NCBI RefSeq assembly: GCF_027579695.1 | Contig: NC_083571.1 | Location: 73,294,279-73,358,278, forward strand | DNA from: Neoarius graeffei | Taxonomy: Eukaryota; Chordata; Actinopteri; Siluriformes; Ariidae | DNA: 64,000 nt | Direction of reading: 5' to 3' | In this document: positions 32,328-44,093 of the stretch, piece after piece | Layout of the letters: each line of letters begins with the position of its first letter | How positions within the stretch are numbered: the first letter of the stretch is position 1 | The notes under the pieces: generated by a model | Told to the model about the DNA's origin: nothing | Database searches by the model: none | What the model saw: the letters and a program-made list of their open reading frames with translations, nothing else | Program-made: the position numbers and the translations under genes

Positions 32328-33734
32328 TTAATCCTGCTAGTCCATTGCTATGAGCCACCCCTGACTCTGCAGTTTACCTCAAAGATTAAAATCATAGATT
32401 AAACAGATCTGTGATTCAGCTGAGCTTTATGAAGCACATTGCCTTGTTTCTGTTTTAACAGCATCAGTTTCTAATTTTGATTTTAACTTTGTTATGGTCC
32501 ACTATTCTATTCTAATCATCTTCAATGGTCATGACTTCAGCCCTAAGTGCAGCTCAGGTGGGCTCTGCAGTGGACCCGACTTCACCCGCAAGCACAGCTG
32601 AGATCGACCCCACAATGGACGTGACTTCACCCGCAATCACAGATGATATCAACCTTACAGTGGGCAAGACTTCGCCCCCGAACACAGCTGGCACAACTAC
32701 AACAATTGCACCAGTAACTGAAGTTTTCACATTGATCTTCCGCATCAAGGAAACCTTTGTGCCAGCACTGGCTAACCCAAATTCTAAACAATTTAAAGAC
32801 AAAGCTGAAAAAGTCACTCGTGAGGTATGTTTTCCAGATAATGCCACCATTTACAATTTATTTAATTCTGCTAAACATGAGAGATTTTGCCACACGAACA
32901 CTTCTATTGCCATATAAGACAACCCGAAGAATGCATCTGGTTCTAATCATGCGTTTCTGTTCACAGTGTGTGTGCAGGACATGTGTGACTTTTGCCCTTT
33001 TGTTCAAATTTTCACGTTCAATTTAAGTGAAATCCAATTCAATTGACATAACATAACACAATTTGAATATGATTTAGAGCATTTGTAAGTCTCTTCGCAT
33101 ATTAGTTATTATTGCTAACTTTATCTATGGCTAAATAACAAACCATTTTATCTGTTGGTTTTTGATCACCGAATTCTACTTCTTCTTCTTAGATTGAACC
33201 ATTGTACAAGAAAGCCTTTAAAAACTTCCATCTCATGCAAATCTTCCAGTTTAGGTAAGAAGGCGGATATGGCTATGAATGTTTGTTTCTTTGTTGATTA
33301 ATGGTTGAATTTTAACCTGTATCTCTTTGTTTGTGCAATTTCAGGAATGGTTCTATTGTGACACACAGCCTCATGTCTTTCCTTTCTGGTGCTAACGTGA
33401 CTGACACCAAAGTGAAAGACGTCCTTGCCAAAGGAGTTAGCAGCTTGACCTTTCCTGTTGAGCCAAACTCCATCAATGTCACCCATGTTATTAGTCAGTA
33501 TCAACATGCGAAGAAATTACTGTGTTATTTATTAATTAGTGCTTATTAATTGTAAATAATCCAAACTCAAATTTCTTGTATATTTTTAGGTTTAAGTATG
33601 TATTTGTGTACATTTAATTTCATGTATGTTTATATTTTGCAGGTAATTCCATGCCACCAGTGATTGCCAGCTCACTTTCCATGATATGGATGTCTCTTCT
33701 ACCACTTCTACTTTCAGCAGCATTGCACTGTTAG
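30831..33734 (+). CDS. GPI-anchored SEA-domain mini-mucin, copy 3 (spliced)
   Basis: Exons 30831-30870 (exon 2, from 30816), 32541-32824, 33193-33254, 33345-33493 and 33643-33734, with all splice sites intact. The 208-residue product is identical to copy 1. Three nucleotide differences from copy 1 are silent: GCC to GCA in the signal peptide, ACA to ACT in the first repeat, and TTC to TTT before the G-S site. AATAAA lies at 34177-34182. Intron 2 carries a much longer T/G run (about 32297-32328) and lacks about 20 bp present in units 1 and 4 near 2017-2037. Confidence 0.82.
32297..32328. repeat. Expanded T-run/G-run in intron 2, unit 3
   Basis: A run of Ts passes directly into a run of more than 20 Gs. 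Unit 1 has about 8 Gs here (3152-3160) and unit 4 about 10 (59279-59288). The long G-run is prone to slippage and sequencing error. Confidence 0.85.
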
Positions 33735-34329
33735 CTCTAAGCCTGATCAGAAAACAAAAACAATAACTTAACAACGCTATTTAACATTTCAACCTATTCT
33801 ACTGTTGTAAGTAGGTCCTTTTGTCACCACAAACAGTAACATTTATGTTTGCTTTTTACTGATTAATATTTAATTCATAAGCTAAATGGAATCGGGTGTT
33901 TTTATAAACAATATCTGCTTTCATGAGAAAACCACATATTTTAAATTATGAAACTGAGGATTTAATGATGGTGATGACATACCTGAACATTTCTCCACTT
34001 CTAAACAGTCCTATTGATTGCTGTCTTTCATTTATTCAATTTAAATCAGTAGGAATATTCTTGAAACAGATGTATAGTTAAAAGGATAAACTAATATGTC
34101 AAAGTCTAGTCATTTATATGTACACTAATTTATATATTGTTTATGGGACTGTGAAATAACTATAAATGTTTTATGAAATAAACTTTGCACATTTTATTTG
34201 TGTAATTCAATTTTATTATTTCTTAAAATATAATATACACAATACACTGTATGGTGTATATATTATAAGCTGGCTGTAAGATTGAGTGCCATAATGGTTG
34301 TGAGGAGGTTGGAGCTCAGGTGGCATCTT

Positions 34330-34395
34330 GGTTCCGTGGTGTGCTGATTAGCACTCTGAATTTAGTAATCAAAGTTCAAATCTCAGGTAGAACCT
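34330..34395 (+). pseudogene. tRNA-Gln-like relic, unit 3
   Basis: Orthologous to 5167-5232 with the same internal loss. Not a functional tRNA. Confidence 0.45.
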
Positions 34396-36941
34396 CCCCA
34401 AACTTTGTTCAAGGTTCTATACTATTGTAGCAAATATAACATTGTCTCAAATGTAGCTCATGTAGGGTTCATTATAGCAAATTCCAACTGAGGTGAGTGA
34501 AACAGATCTGCATTTTTTTTTTTATTCATCAAGTAAACTCTTGTGTTCTTTGGCTAAAAGAGGGACGTTAGGAACATGTTAGTTAAATATGTTAATAAAG
34601 CTCTGGTGGTACCTGGATAAATCATGGTTAACCATAATTCAATCACTTATTAGTCCCTGCTTTTTGTGATGCAAACTTGTATTTTAATGGAACTTCACCT
34701 GAATCCTTCAGGCCTCCAGGTCGTCACGAGGTCTTTCCCTAATTGTCAGCTGCCCTTTCAAAGCAGAAGCAGTCACTGGTTTTTTCCAGGTATTGAAATT
34801 GATATGATATATGATTGTTTTTTGATTTGTAACTAAAAGATACTTTATATGATAGACTTTACAGTAACCATCTTGATGGTACTGTAGACTAAGTATCAGC
34901 CTTTTGGTAATTTCTTTCAGCATTTAAGACCCTCCTCATTCACTATGTACAAGTAAAAGGATCTTATTTAAATATTATTGATCTTTACAGCCCTAGTCTT
35001 TAGAAAATGACATCATAAAATCTCAGACTTTCCTTTGTGTGATATGCTCAAATATGTTGTAAAGTTCACTGATAAATAAATTTGTTCAAAAGAAATTTTT
35101 GCATCTGAATTCTGTTCCAAAAATCACTAAAAGCTTGTCCGCCATTAGATTGCATCAATTTGTAGGTAAGCAGCGCTGCATGTGTGATGTCATATGCGCC
35201 ACTGCCTTCTTTTGTGTCCACACTGACTCTATAATATTCTTTGCAATGTCATGCATTCATGATTCTAATTCTTTTGAAAAAGATGATGAAAGCTACAACG
35301 GGATGGTACACAAGTGTCAGATTAATAATTATATTTTATAATTTTAATAATTTTATTTAGGTGCTTATAGTAGGAAATATTGAGTGCTGTTTATGACCTA
35401 ATCCCACAACACTGTTAACTATAACTATTACTATAGCTATACCTATACGTATAACTATGATTATACCTATACCTGAATTTATTTCCTGTCTGGAGCAGTC
35501 ACAGCACATCTATAATCCTGGCTATAAGATGTTGGCTGTTGTGGGAATATGTCACAGTTGTAGGGATTCTTTGACACTTCTACAATCAGCTTCTCCTCCA
35601 TTGATGCAACACGGATGTACAAAGATGTTCGGGAAAAATAGCACATGCTCAGACAACGTTACATGTAATCAATTACCTGATTGTTCAGATTTTCTATTGG
35701 ATCAGGTTCAGGTTTGGAAAAAATCCCCCCCCCACACACACCTCTACCTAATGTAGCACAAAATAAAAAGGGATTATATGGTCCTAATTGGTACTTTTAG
35801 AACCAGAAAAAGTTGTAATTTTATGAGCAACTTAGGTTTGGAGGTTAATCCAAACAAATTCCTGGCTGCTGCGTGCTCGCTGCACACAATGCATATGGCA
35901 CAATGCATCACCCACTTCTGCTGGCTCCAGCGCTGAAAGTGAAAGTGCCTAACCCAAGCTTGACACTGACTGTGCGGTGAGCTCTTTGGGATCGCACTTC
36001 TGACTTTTGTTTCCAGTTTGTAGGAACCGCTACAAACTGTCCCAGAAAAAATGTCCCAGAAAAAAAAAAGAAACACAGTTCAATAAAATATCAAAAATAC
36101 AACTCAAATCTCAGATCTCACAGATCAATATATATATAAGCAATAACTCAAATTTACACAGTTTGGTGTATCACCAGTCCTTTAGTTGTCTTTTATCAGT
36201 CCAAATGAAATTCACTGTGTATTGCTGCAAAAACCTGATAGTTTTGTCCTACCATGATCCAAATGTTAGAATCAGTGTCTTTGTCCACAGTGTGCAGGTG
36301 AGTTTTGCAGAATAGGTGATCCTCCCAGTGTCTCTCCTATGGGTGGCTCACCATCTTCTTTCCACAGCTCCAGGTGTTTTCACACACCAGTGATCCCAAC
36401 TAAAAAAAACCTGGCCAAATTCTCGTTCAAAACTCAAATAAAACAGGATCTAGAAACGTGGACAGCAGGTGAATACAATTTTTTTCCAAGAATGAAAGAA
36501 AAACAAGATGTAAAACCTCAAAATACACTTCTTTTACGCCTATTTACTTTCTCTTTTCCTCTCGTTTTCGACTTTTCCCTCTGCCGTCTCTAGCGTTCTG
36601 CTCTTGCTCTAATTATTCTCCCTCCCTCCCTCCAGCAATGGCGCTGTAGTTACCTGATTGGCTGTTACCGCTGCGCTTGATTAAGTATTGATCTAAGCTT
36701 CTATTAGTTTATTATCATATTCACCGAGGTTACACAGTCATTCCCCCATTCCTTTTTGCAGAACTGTTCAAGCTGAGAGAGGTTGCTTGCCTCGGCTGAG
36801 GGTATGTTGTCATCAAAGGCCAAAACACCAAGTGATGTACCCAACTGATGATGTGTCGTAATGGTAGTAATATCATCTAGAAGTTATCTGCCACTCAAAT
36901 CATTTGCAGTGCTGGAACTTCAGAGAATGTAACTCACAGTC
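34396..36941. other. Conserved intergenic segment, unit 3
   Basis: Counterpart of 5233-7786. No gene recognised. It differs from unit 1 by small indels, for example a shorter C/CA run near 35725-35740. Confidence 0.6.
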
Positions 36942-37130
36942 CTAGTAATCGGTCTGAATATCTGAAACAACAGGAATTTTAGCCCATTCCTCCGTACAGA
37001 ACAGCTTCACCTCTGAGATGTTGGTGGGTTTTCTCGCATCAGCTGCTCGCTTCAGGTCCTTCCACAGCATTTTGATTGGATTAAGGTCAGGACTTTGACT
37101 TGGCCATTCCAAAACATTAACTTTGTTCTT
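36942..37130 (-). pseudogene. Tc1 transposase fragment, unit 3 (split by Penelope)
   Basis: Counterpart of 7787-8032. The remainder resumes at 39999-40094 after the Penelope insertion, with the 15-bp target duplication attaactttgttctt on both sides. Confidence 0.85.
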
Positions 37131-37304
37131 ACGTAGTGGATGTTCATTATGTCTAACGATTACAAATATTTTAAGTTCGTTTCTTAGACAAGGATATTTT
37201 TTAAGCTTGTTACCTCGTTAACAGTTTCGGCGAGAATCTCCCGCCTTCTTCAGAAACAGTCACCAGATGTCAGGTGGTGACGTGCCTTATCAGCTGATGT
37301 TACG

Positions 37305-38399
37305 CTACGGAGGCGTGAACGTCCCGCCCAATTTGACAGGTAGTCCACGCCTCCTGCTGTCAGGTCGCTCCTCCAGGACGGCACTCCAGGTGTGCGACAG
37401 TGCGTACGCTCCCTCGTCCCGGTTCATCGTCCTCTGTGCCTGCTTACGTATCTCCACTGCTTCTAAAATCCCACGCTGGAATCTATTTTCTTCAGCGCGA
37501 ATGACTCTGGCCTCTTCCCAATTCATTATGTGATTTTGCCGTTTGCAGTGGTCTGAAATGGCTGATTTTAGGTTTTCTTGGTGTGCTTTTTCTTTTTCGG
37601 ATCTTGTGAGTCTTCTTGTTGTTTCTTTTTCACATTCTATTTGGTGTTCTTTCCTTCGAGTGTGGAAGCATCTGCCCGTTTCACCAATATAGACTTTATT
37701 ACATGAACGGCAAGGGATTTCATAGATGATGTTGCATTTATTGTCCAGTTGTATTTTGTCTTTGGGGTGAACTAGCAGCTGTCGGAGGTTCTTGTATGGT
37801 TTGACCGGGGTGTTGATGTGGTATTTCCTCATGGATCGTTGGATGCGTTCTGTGACTCCTTTTATGTACGGTAGTGTGACAAAGCCCCGGTTTGTTTTTT
37901 CGGTGTTTTTTCTTATTTGTTTATTTTCTTTTATTTGTGTCTGTAGTTTCCCTTTTCGAATTGCCCACGGTGGATATTGGCAGTTTTTTAATGCCTGTTG
38001 GATGTGTTGTTCCTCCTCCTGTCTGTCTTTCTCCTCCGTGATGCTCTGTGCTCTGTCGTATAGTGTTCTGATTACTGACATTTTGTGTGCGATGGGATGT
38101 TCAGATGTCCAGAGAAGATATTGGTCGGTGTGTGTAGGTTTTCTGTATGTTGTAATTCTAATGTTCCCTTCTTCTGTGTGGTGTATTTTTAAGTCCAAAA
38201 AAGCTATTGTCTTGTCCGTTTCCTCTTCGTGTGCGAATTTGATGTTGCCTGTCTTGTCTATGGAGTTTAAATGATCCGTGAGTTGTTGTGTGTGGCCTGT
38301 TTTGGTTATTTCGAGAATGTCATCAACATATCTTTTCCAGAAGATAGGTTTGCAGTCGTCCGGTGCGGTTTCTATGGCTCGGGTTTCCAGATCCTCCAT
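37305..38399 (-). pseudogene. Penelope RT/GIY-YIG ORF, left (minus) copy, truncated
   Basis: A 364-codon open frame beginning inside the RT palm, just before Y-V-D-D-I-L. It continues through the thumb to a C-terminal GIY-YIG endonuclease (V-Y-I-G-E-T-G-R, with catalytic Arg and downstream Glu region). Catalytic RT motifs upstream of the palm are missing, so it is inactive as an RT. It differs from the right copy at a handful of residues, including E for G right after Y-V-D-D-I-L. Confidence 0.88.
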
Positions 38400-38413
38400 A
38401 AAAAAGTTGCATA

Positions 38414-39859
38414 GACATCATCAAACCACTCCTCGGACTCACGGAATACCACTGCAAAAACTCAAAACAACTGGCGAAAGAACTAAAGGAAATCAAGATA
38501 AAAAAGGATGAAATGTTTGTATCGCATGACGTCATATCCCTCTTTACAAAAACACCGGTCACAAACACTCTCAACATAGTAGAAAACCGGTTAAAAGCAG
38601 ACAGAACCCTGAAAAAACGCACAAAACTTACAGTACAGGACATAACAAAACTATTACATTTCATTTCCACTTCCACATTTTTCCAATTTAGAGGCATAAT
38701 CTATAGACAAAAAGAGGGATTTGCAATGGGGGACCCGCTATCTGCCACTCTATGCAACTTTTTTATGGAGGATCTGGAAACCCGAGCCATAGAAACAGCA
38801 CCGGACGACTGCAAACCTATCTTCTGGAAAAGATATGTTGATGACATTCTCGGAATAACCAAAACAGGCCACACACAACAACTCACGGATCATTTAAACT
38901 CCATAGACAAGACAGGCAACATCAAATTCGCACACGAAGAGGAAACGGACAAGACAATAGCTTTTTTGGACTTAAAAATACACCACACAGAAGAAGGGAA
39001 CATTAGAATTACAACATACAGAAAACCTACACACACCGACCAATATCTTCTCTGGACATCTGAACATCCCATCGCACACAAAATGTCAGTAATCAGAACA
39101 CTATACGACAGAGCACAGAGCATCACGGAGGAGAAAGACAGACAGGAGGAGGAACAACACATCCAACAGGCATTAAAAAACTGCCAATATCCACCGTGGG
39201 CAATTCGGAAAGGGAAACTACAGACACAAATAAAAGAAAATAAACAAATAAGAAAAAACACCGAAAAAACAAACCGGGGCTTTGTCACACTACCGTACAT
39301 AAAAGGAGTCACAGAACGCATCCAACGATCCATGAGGAAATACCACATCAACACCCCGGTCAAACCATACAAGAACCTCCGACAGCTGCTAGTTCACCCC
39401 AAAGACAAAATACAACTGGACAATAAATGCAACGTCATCTATGAAATCCCTTGCCGTTCATGTAATAAAGTCTATATTGGTGAAACGGGCAGATGCTTCC
39501 ACACTCGAAGGAAAGAACACCAAATAGAATGTGAAAAAGAAACAACAAGAAGACTCACAAGATCCGAAAAAGAAAAAGCACACCAAGAAAACCTAAAATC
39601 AGCCATTTCAAACCACTGCAAACGGCAAAATCACATAATGAATTGGGAAGAGGCCAGAGTCATTCGCGCTGAAGAAAATAGATTCCAGCGTGGGATTTTA
39701 GAGGCAGTGGAGATACGTAAGCGGGCGCAGAGGACGATGAACCGGGACGAGGGAGCGTACGCACTGTCGCACACCTGGAGTGCCGTCCTGGAGGAGCGAC
39801 CTGACAGCAGGAGGCGTGGACTACCTGTCAAATTGGGCGGGACGTTCACGCCTCCGTAG
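38414..39859 (+). pseudogene. Penelope RT/GIY-YIG ORF, right (plus) copy, truncated
   Basis: The frame is open from the dimer junction at 38414, with its first ATG at 38513. It includes RT fingers/palm (S-L-F-T, then G-D-P-L-S-A), Y-V-D-D-I-L about residue 108 from that ATG, and a GIY-YIG nuclease domain at about 305-390 with I-Y-E-I-P-C-R-S-C and V-Y-I-G-E-T-G-R. The N-terminal part of the RT is missing. Penelope elements move by target-primed reverse transcription using this RT-endonuclease; this copy is 5'-truncated. Confidence 0.88.
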
Positions 39860-41001
39860 CGTAACATCAGCTGATAAGGCACGTCACCACCTGACATCTG
39901 GTGACTGTTTCTGAAGAAGGCGGGAGATTCTCGCCGAAACTGTTAACGAGGTAACAAGCTTAAAAAATATCCTTGTCTAAGAAACGAACTTAAAATATAT
40001 TAACTTTGTTCTTCTTTAACCATTCTTTGGTAGAATGACTTGTGTGCTTATGGTGGTTGTCTTGCTGCATGATCCACCTCCTCTTGAGATTCAGTTTTTT
40101 TTCTTTATTTCACACAATTAAAAACAATACATAAAGACATCTAAACAAAAGACATTTGGATTGTGCTGGGGAAGGTGGAGACCAATAAGTTCTATAAGAG
40201 TCCTTCACCATGTTTCCTAGTATTACAACGGATTAATTATAATAACTAAAGGTGATGAAACAAAAGAGTAAAACAACAACTAGTAACCATTACAACTAAA
40301 TGATAAAAACTAAATAGATAATAACTAATATTAAGTAAATTAATGAAAGTAATAAGTAAAGAAATAACAAAAAATGACTAATTAGTGAAAATTTAGCAAC
40401 TAAGTTAACAAGCAAATTATATCAATTCGATAAATAATAACTAAACAAATAATAACGAAAAAAATACAACAACTTAAGAAATGCAACCAAGATATAAGGA
40501 GGAAATAAAAAAACAATGAATAGGAAAATAGGTAAATGATTGGTTGTGTAGTAGAGAATTTTTTAGCATGTTCTTAAAGATGGATAATGATTTGCAGAGC
40601 TGTAAGTCCCGATTTAAACTATTCCAAATTTGTGGGCAGCTGAACATCATGGAGAACATTCGTTGCTGGGTTTTTACTCGGATCTGTTTCAAATTTTCCG
40701 CTGCCTTGTACTGTATTGATGGAAATCCGAGTTATAGTTAAAAAGACCCTTAAATTTATTTGGTATAGAAGAACTGTTGTTAATTATTTTATGGACAAAA
40801 AGACAAATTTGTAGCTTGTTTATATCATATACAGTTATTACTTTTAGATTACTAAACAGCGATGCGGAGGGGAATGTGTACGAGACATTTGAAACGATCT
40901 GGACGAAGCGTTATTGAAGGAGTAGTGGCTTTAGTGAAGTAGAGTATGTACTAGCCCATACTATGTTACAATATGCTAGACAGGGATATATCAAACTATA
41001 G

Positions 41002-42124
41002 CAGACCTGGGCATTTTACGGCCCGCGGGCCGCATCCGGCCCTTTGTTTCATTCTGACCGGCCCGCGTAAGGTTAATTAGAAATTACAAAATAAACGTAT
41101 TTTCTAATTTTACCTCATGCATGGACTGAATGTGCATTGCTTTTATTTTGAAGTTGTGTTCAACAAAAACGCAATGCGCGTGACATGAACATGACATGAA
41201 ATCCCACGAAACCTAATCCCGTGATAACTACTTCCGTAATTTGTCCAGACCAACCACAAACTTGTACATCATCCTTCAAACAGTCCAGCCAATCACATAG
41301 TGTGACGTCACCAGCAGGCACTGGAGCCCGAGCCAATCTGTAGATCTGATACCTACACCGAATCGACGTTGTTGGGAACAGATCACAAGAAGACTTTAGC
41401 CCCCAAAATGTCCACAAAAAGAAGAAAGGTAGATGACGACTGCAGGGCTTTCAACAAAACATGGACTGCTAAATATTTATTTACTGAAGTCAGAGATAAA
41501 GCCGTGTGTTTAGTTTGCGGAGTGCGGATCGCCGTGTTCAAAGACTACAATTTGAGTTGGCATTACCAGACGAAGCACGCTGAGAAATACCGAAACTTGA
41601 CTGATGCTGAAATAACACGGACATCGGAAGCTTTGCTGGCTAAGCTAGAAAAGCAGCAAGGCTTTTTTACCAAGCATCACACATCCAGGGATGCAGCAAC
41701 CAAGACCAGCTTTGTGCTTTCCCACAAAATCGCTAAAAACAGTAAGCCATTTTCGGAGGGGGAATTTGTGAAAGAGTGCTTGGTGGACTTGGTGCTTGAT
41801 ATTTGGAATAGAAAGACAATATTGTGATGTCTTTATTGTGTTTTGGGGTGAATGTGACTGAAAAAAAATGGTACAAACGTTCACATTTTGTTAACCATTG
41901 TTTTGGGAAATTTGATTGAACAAATGACATTTTTTGTAAGGCAACCTCGTTTTTTCCATACTCTCACCAGTCTTAGCAGCTTGTAAAAACAATGTTATTT
42001 ACTGCTTTATATAAAGAAATACAATTAATATTATGCAGAATTTAGTTCAGCCTTTTGGTCCGGCCCTCCACAAAATTTTCTGTTTCTCATGTGGCCCCAT
42101 GGAAAAAATAATTGCCCACCCCTG
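41002..42124 (+). mobile_element. hAT (Charlie-like) non-autonomous element, unit 3
   Basis: Orthologue of 8964-10044 with the same 8-bp duplication aactatag (40994-41001, 42125-42132). About 46 bp near 41960-42005 is replaced in unit 1 by about 10 bp of gagatgagat. Confidence 0.85.
41408..41827 (+). CDS. BED-finger-only protein of hAT element, unit 3
   Basis: Orthologue of the 9370-9789 frame, also open end to end. One residue differs (Val for Met before the first zinc-binding Cys pair) along with a silent change. The BED-type finger residues are retained. As in unit 1, no transposase core follows. Confidence 0.6.
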   Translation: MSTKRRKVDDDCRAFNKTWTAKYLFTEVRDKAVCLVCGVRIAVFKDYNLSWHYQTKHAEKYRNLTDAEITRTSEALLAKLEKQQGFFTKHHTSRDAATKTSFVLSHKIAKNSKPFSEGEFVKECLVDLVLDIWNRKTIL

Positions 42125-43531
42125 AACTATAGTATAGTATAATGAATATTTTCGAAGATAGTATATTTGCAATTTTTCTGATGATACCTATGTTTTTATA
42201 CATTTTTTGGCAAATAAGGTCGATATGTTTTTTCCAAGTAAGTTTTTCATCGATGGTGACACCTTAAAAACGTGTGTGCATTACTTGATCAATGGGTATG
42301 TTTTTAATAGCTATTTTTACATTTTCTTTATTGTATTTTTTTATTCTTCCCCGTAAAAATAATAAAATTTGTTTTCTTAAAATTTAAGGACAATTTATTT
42401 GCTTGGAACCATTTGTTTATTTTATCTAATTCACAATTCATTCTACTTACTAATATATCAAGATTTGAGTGTGATGTAAATAATAGTGCATATATTTTAT
42501 CAGATACATAAGCTAAATCGTTGATATAGATGAGGAATAACAGGGGACCCAGAATAGAACCTTGCGGAACGCCACAGGAGATTGGTTTTGTATTTGAAGA
42601 ATAGATATTATTGGAAACATACGGTTTTCTATTTGATAAGTAATCTTTTAACCAGGTGAAAACATAGCCATGAAAACCATAACAGTTAAGTTTCTCCATT
42701 AATATTCCGTGGTCCACCGTATCGAAGGCCTTCAATAGATCTAAAAAAAACTCCAATGGTGAATTCATTCTTTTCTATAGCCGAGGTGATTTTTATCTAC
42801 TAAATTCAAGAGGGTCATGCACGTTGAGTGATGTTTTCGGAATCCATATTGCTGTTTGTGAAGTATGCTATTCTCTTCCAGGTGCTGCAAAATTCTACTA
42901 ATTTCTCAAGAACCTTTGAAAAGACTGGCAAAATAGAGATTGGCCGGTAATTTGACAATAAACAGGGGTCTCCAGCAGGGCTTTACATTAACTTTTTTGC
43001 TCTCCGGTCACTGTGGCTAGTGGTTTTCCTGAGTCACTAGCCATTCAGCCTTTTCACTAGCCACAATTTTGTTGCCAGGAAATCGCAGTTTTTTCTTCAT
43101 CATGATACGTTAAAGTTCAGAAGATCGAGATTTAATTATGAATGGCAGCATATAATGTATCTCTACAGTAGTATATTCAGTGCTGTTAAGGTAAGTAATA
43201 TTCAGTGCTGTTAAGGTAGCTCCCTATTTGAAAACATGCAACTAATTCAGACAAAAATATAAACAGAGTATTCTGTTTATTGAACTCAAATTCAAGCCCC
43301 TGACAATATGAAATATCATATATGAAAAATAACATTCAGTCCAACTGAACTGATTCTAATATTAAAAGTCCAGTTCAAAACATTTATCATTGAAAAACAT
43401 TTGATGTTTTGATATGCAAGTATTGTGTATTATCAAGTATTATTATGTATATTATGTATTATCTATTAATAGTCTGTGTGTGTGTGTGAACATGTGTAGA
43501 GAGAGACATTAAATGTCCTCATTACATTCAT

Positions 43532-44053
43532 TATAAAAATGGGTGTCCGGTGATGGACAGGGTAAAGGACTGTATAAGAGGGACACTGGATCAGGTATAC
43601 AGCAAGCTACACAGGCTGTCCGGTTAGAACAGGAATTAATGGATGTCCACTCACGAGAAACCGTGTAAACCGTGGTTTTAATTCAAGGACGCACGGAATG
43701 CTCACAGGGCACAAATGATGGACGTTGGATCCTGACACGTCCGCGATAGAAAGCACGAAAGAAATGAAACCGAGGGAGAAAGAGAGAAACGGATCCAAAT
43801 GTTCACTGATGAGAAGCAGGTGTTGCATGGAGTCCCCGTCTGATGTGTGCTGTGTTTTCTTCGATGTTTGTGCGCATCTTATATAGTCCACGCAGCACAG
43901 TGTGATGGACAGTGGCGCCAGGGTGTCTGAAGTTGGCATGTTGTAACATGCCCTGACAACTAACGAGTTGGGAGCCACTATGTCTGACAAGGGTGCCTGT
44001 TTACTACTTTTAAAGGTCAAAATAATTAAGATCTGGCACCGCAATTCTGAACA
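43532..44053 (-). repeat. 3' LTR of BEL/Pao element
   Basis: 522 bp. On the minus strand it begins TGTTCAGAATTG and ends ...CCATTTTTATA, so it is TG...TA rather than TG...CA. It lacks the 8-bp repeat unit (agatagaa-type) present in the other LTR near 48260. Confidence 0.9.
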
Positions 44054-44093
44054 GCCGCCCCCAACTTTGTGGAACAAAGTTGTGTCCATGATG

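Larger units (their letters stand above)
37131..39998. mobile_element. Inverted dimer of a Penelope-like element
   Basis: Two 5'-truncated copies are joined head to head at about 38413 with their 3' ends pointing outwards. The left copy is on the minus strand (37131-38413) and the right copy on the plus strand (38414-39998). The whole is flanked by a 15-bp target duplication (37116-37130, 39999-40013). The outer ends share an inverted repeat of about 150 bp containing ctgaagaaggcgggagattc. The left copy extends about 35 bp further 3' than the right one. The interrupted Tc1 sequence is continuous in unit 1. Confidence 0.9.
40095..42975 (-). mobile_element. CR1/Rex-like LINE, minus strand (unit 3)
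   Basis: Counterpart of 8057-16199 without the Gypsy insertion. The RT core is open at 42328-42768 with C-G-V-P-Q-G-S-I-L-G-P-L-L-F-L-I-Y-I-N-D-L. The hAT 41002-42124 interrupts the part following the RT. Other frames are broken. Confidence 0.78.
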
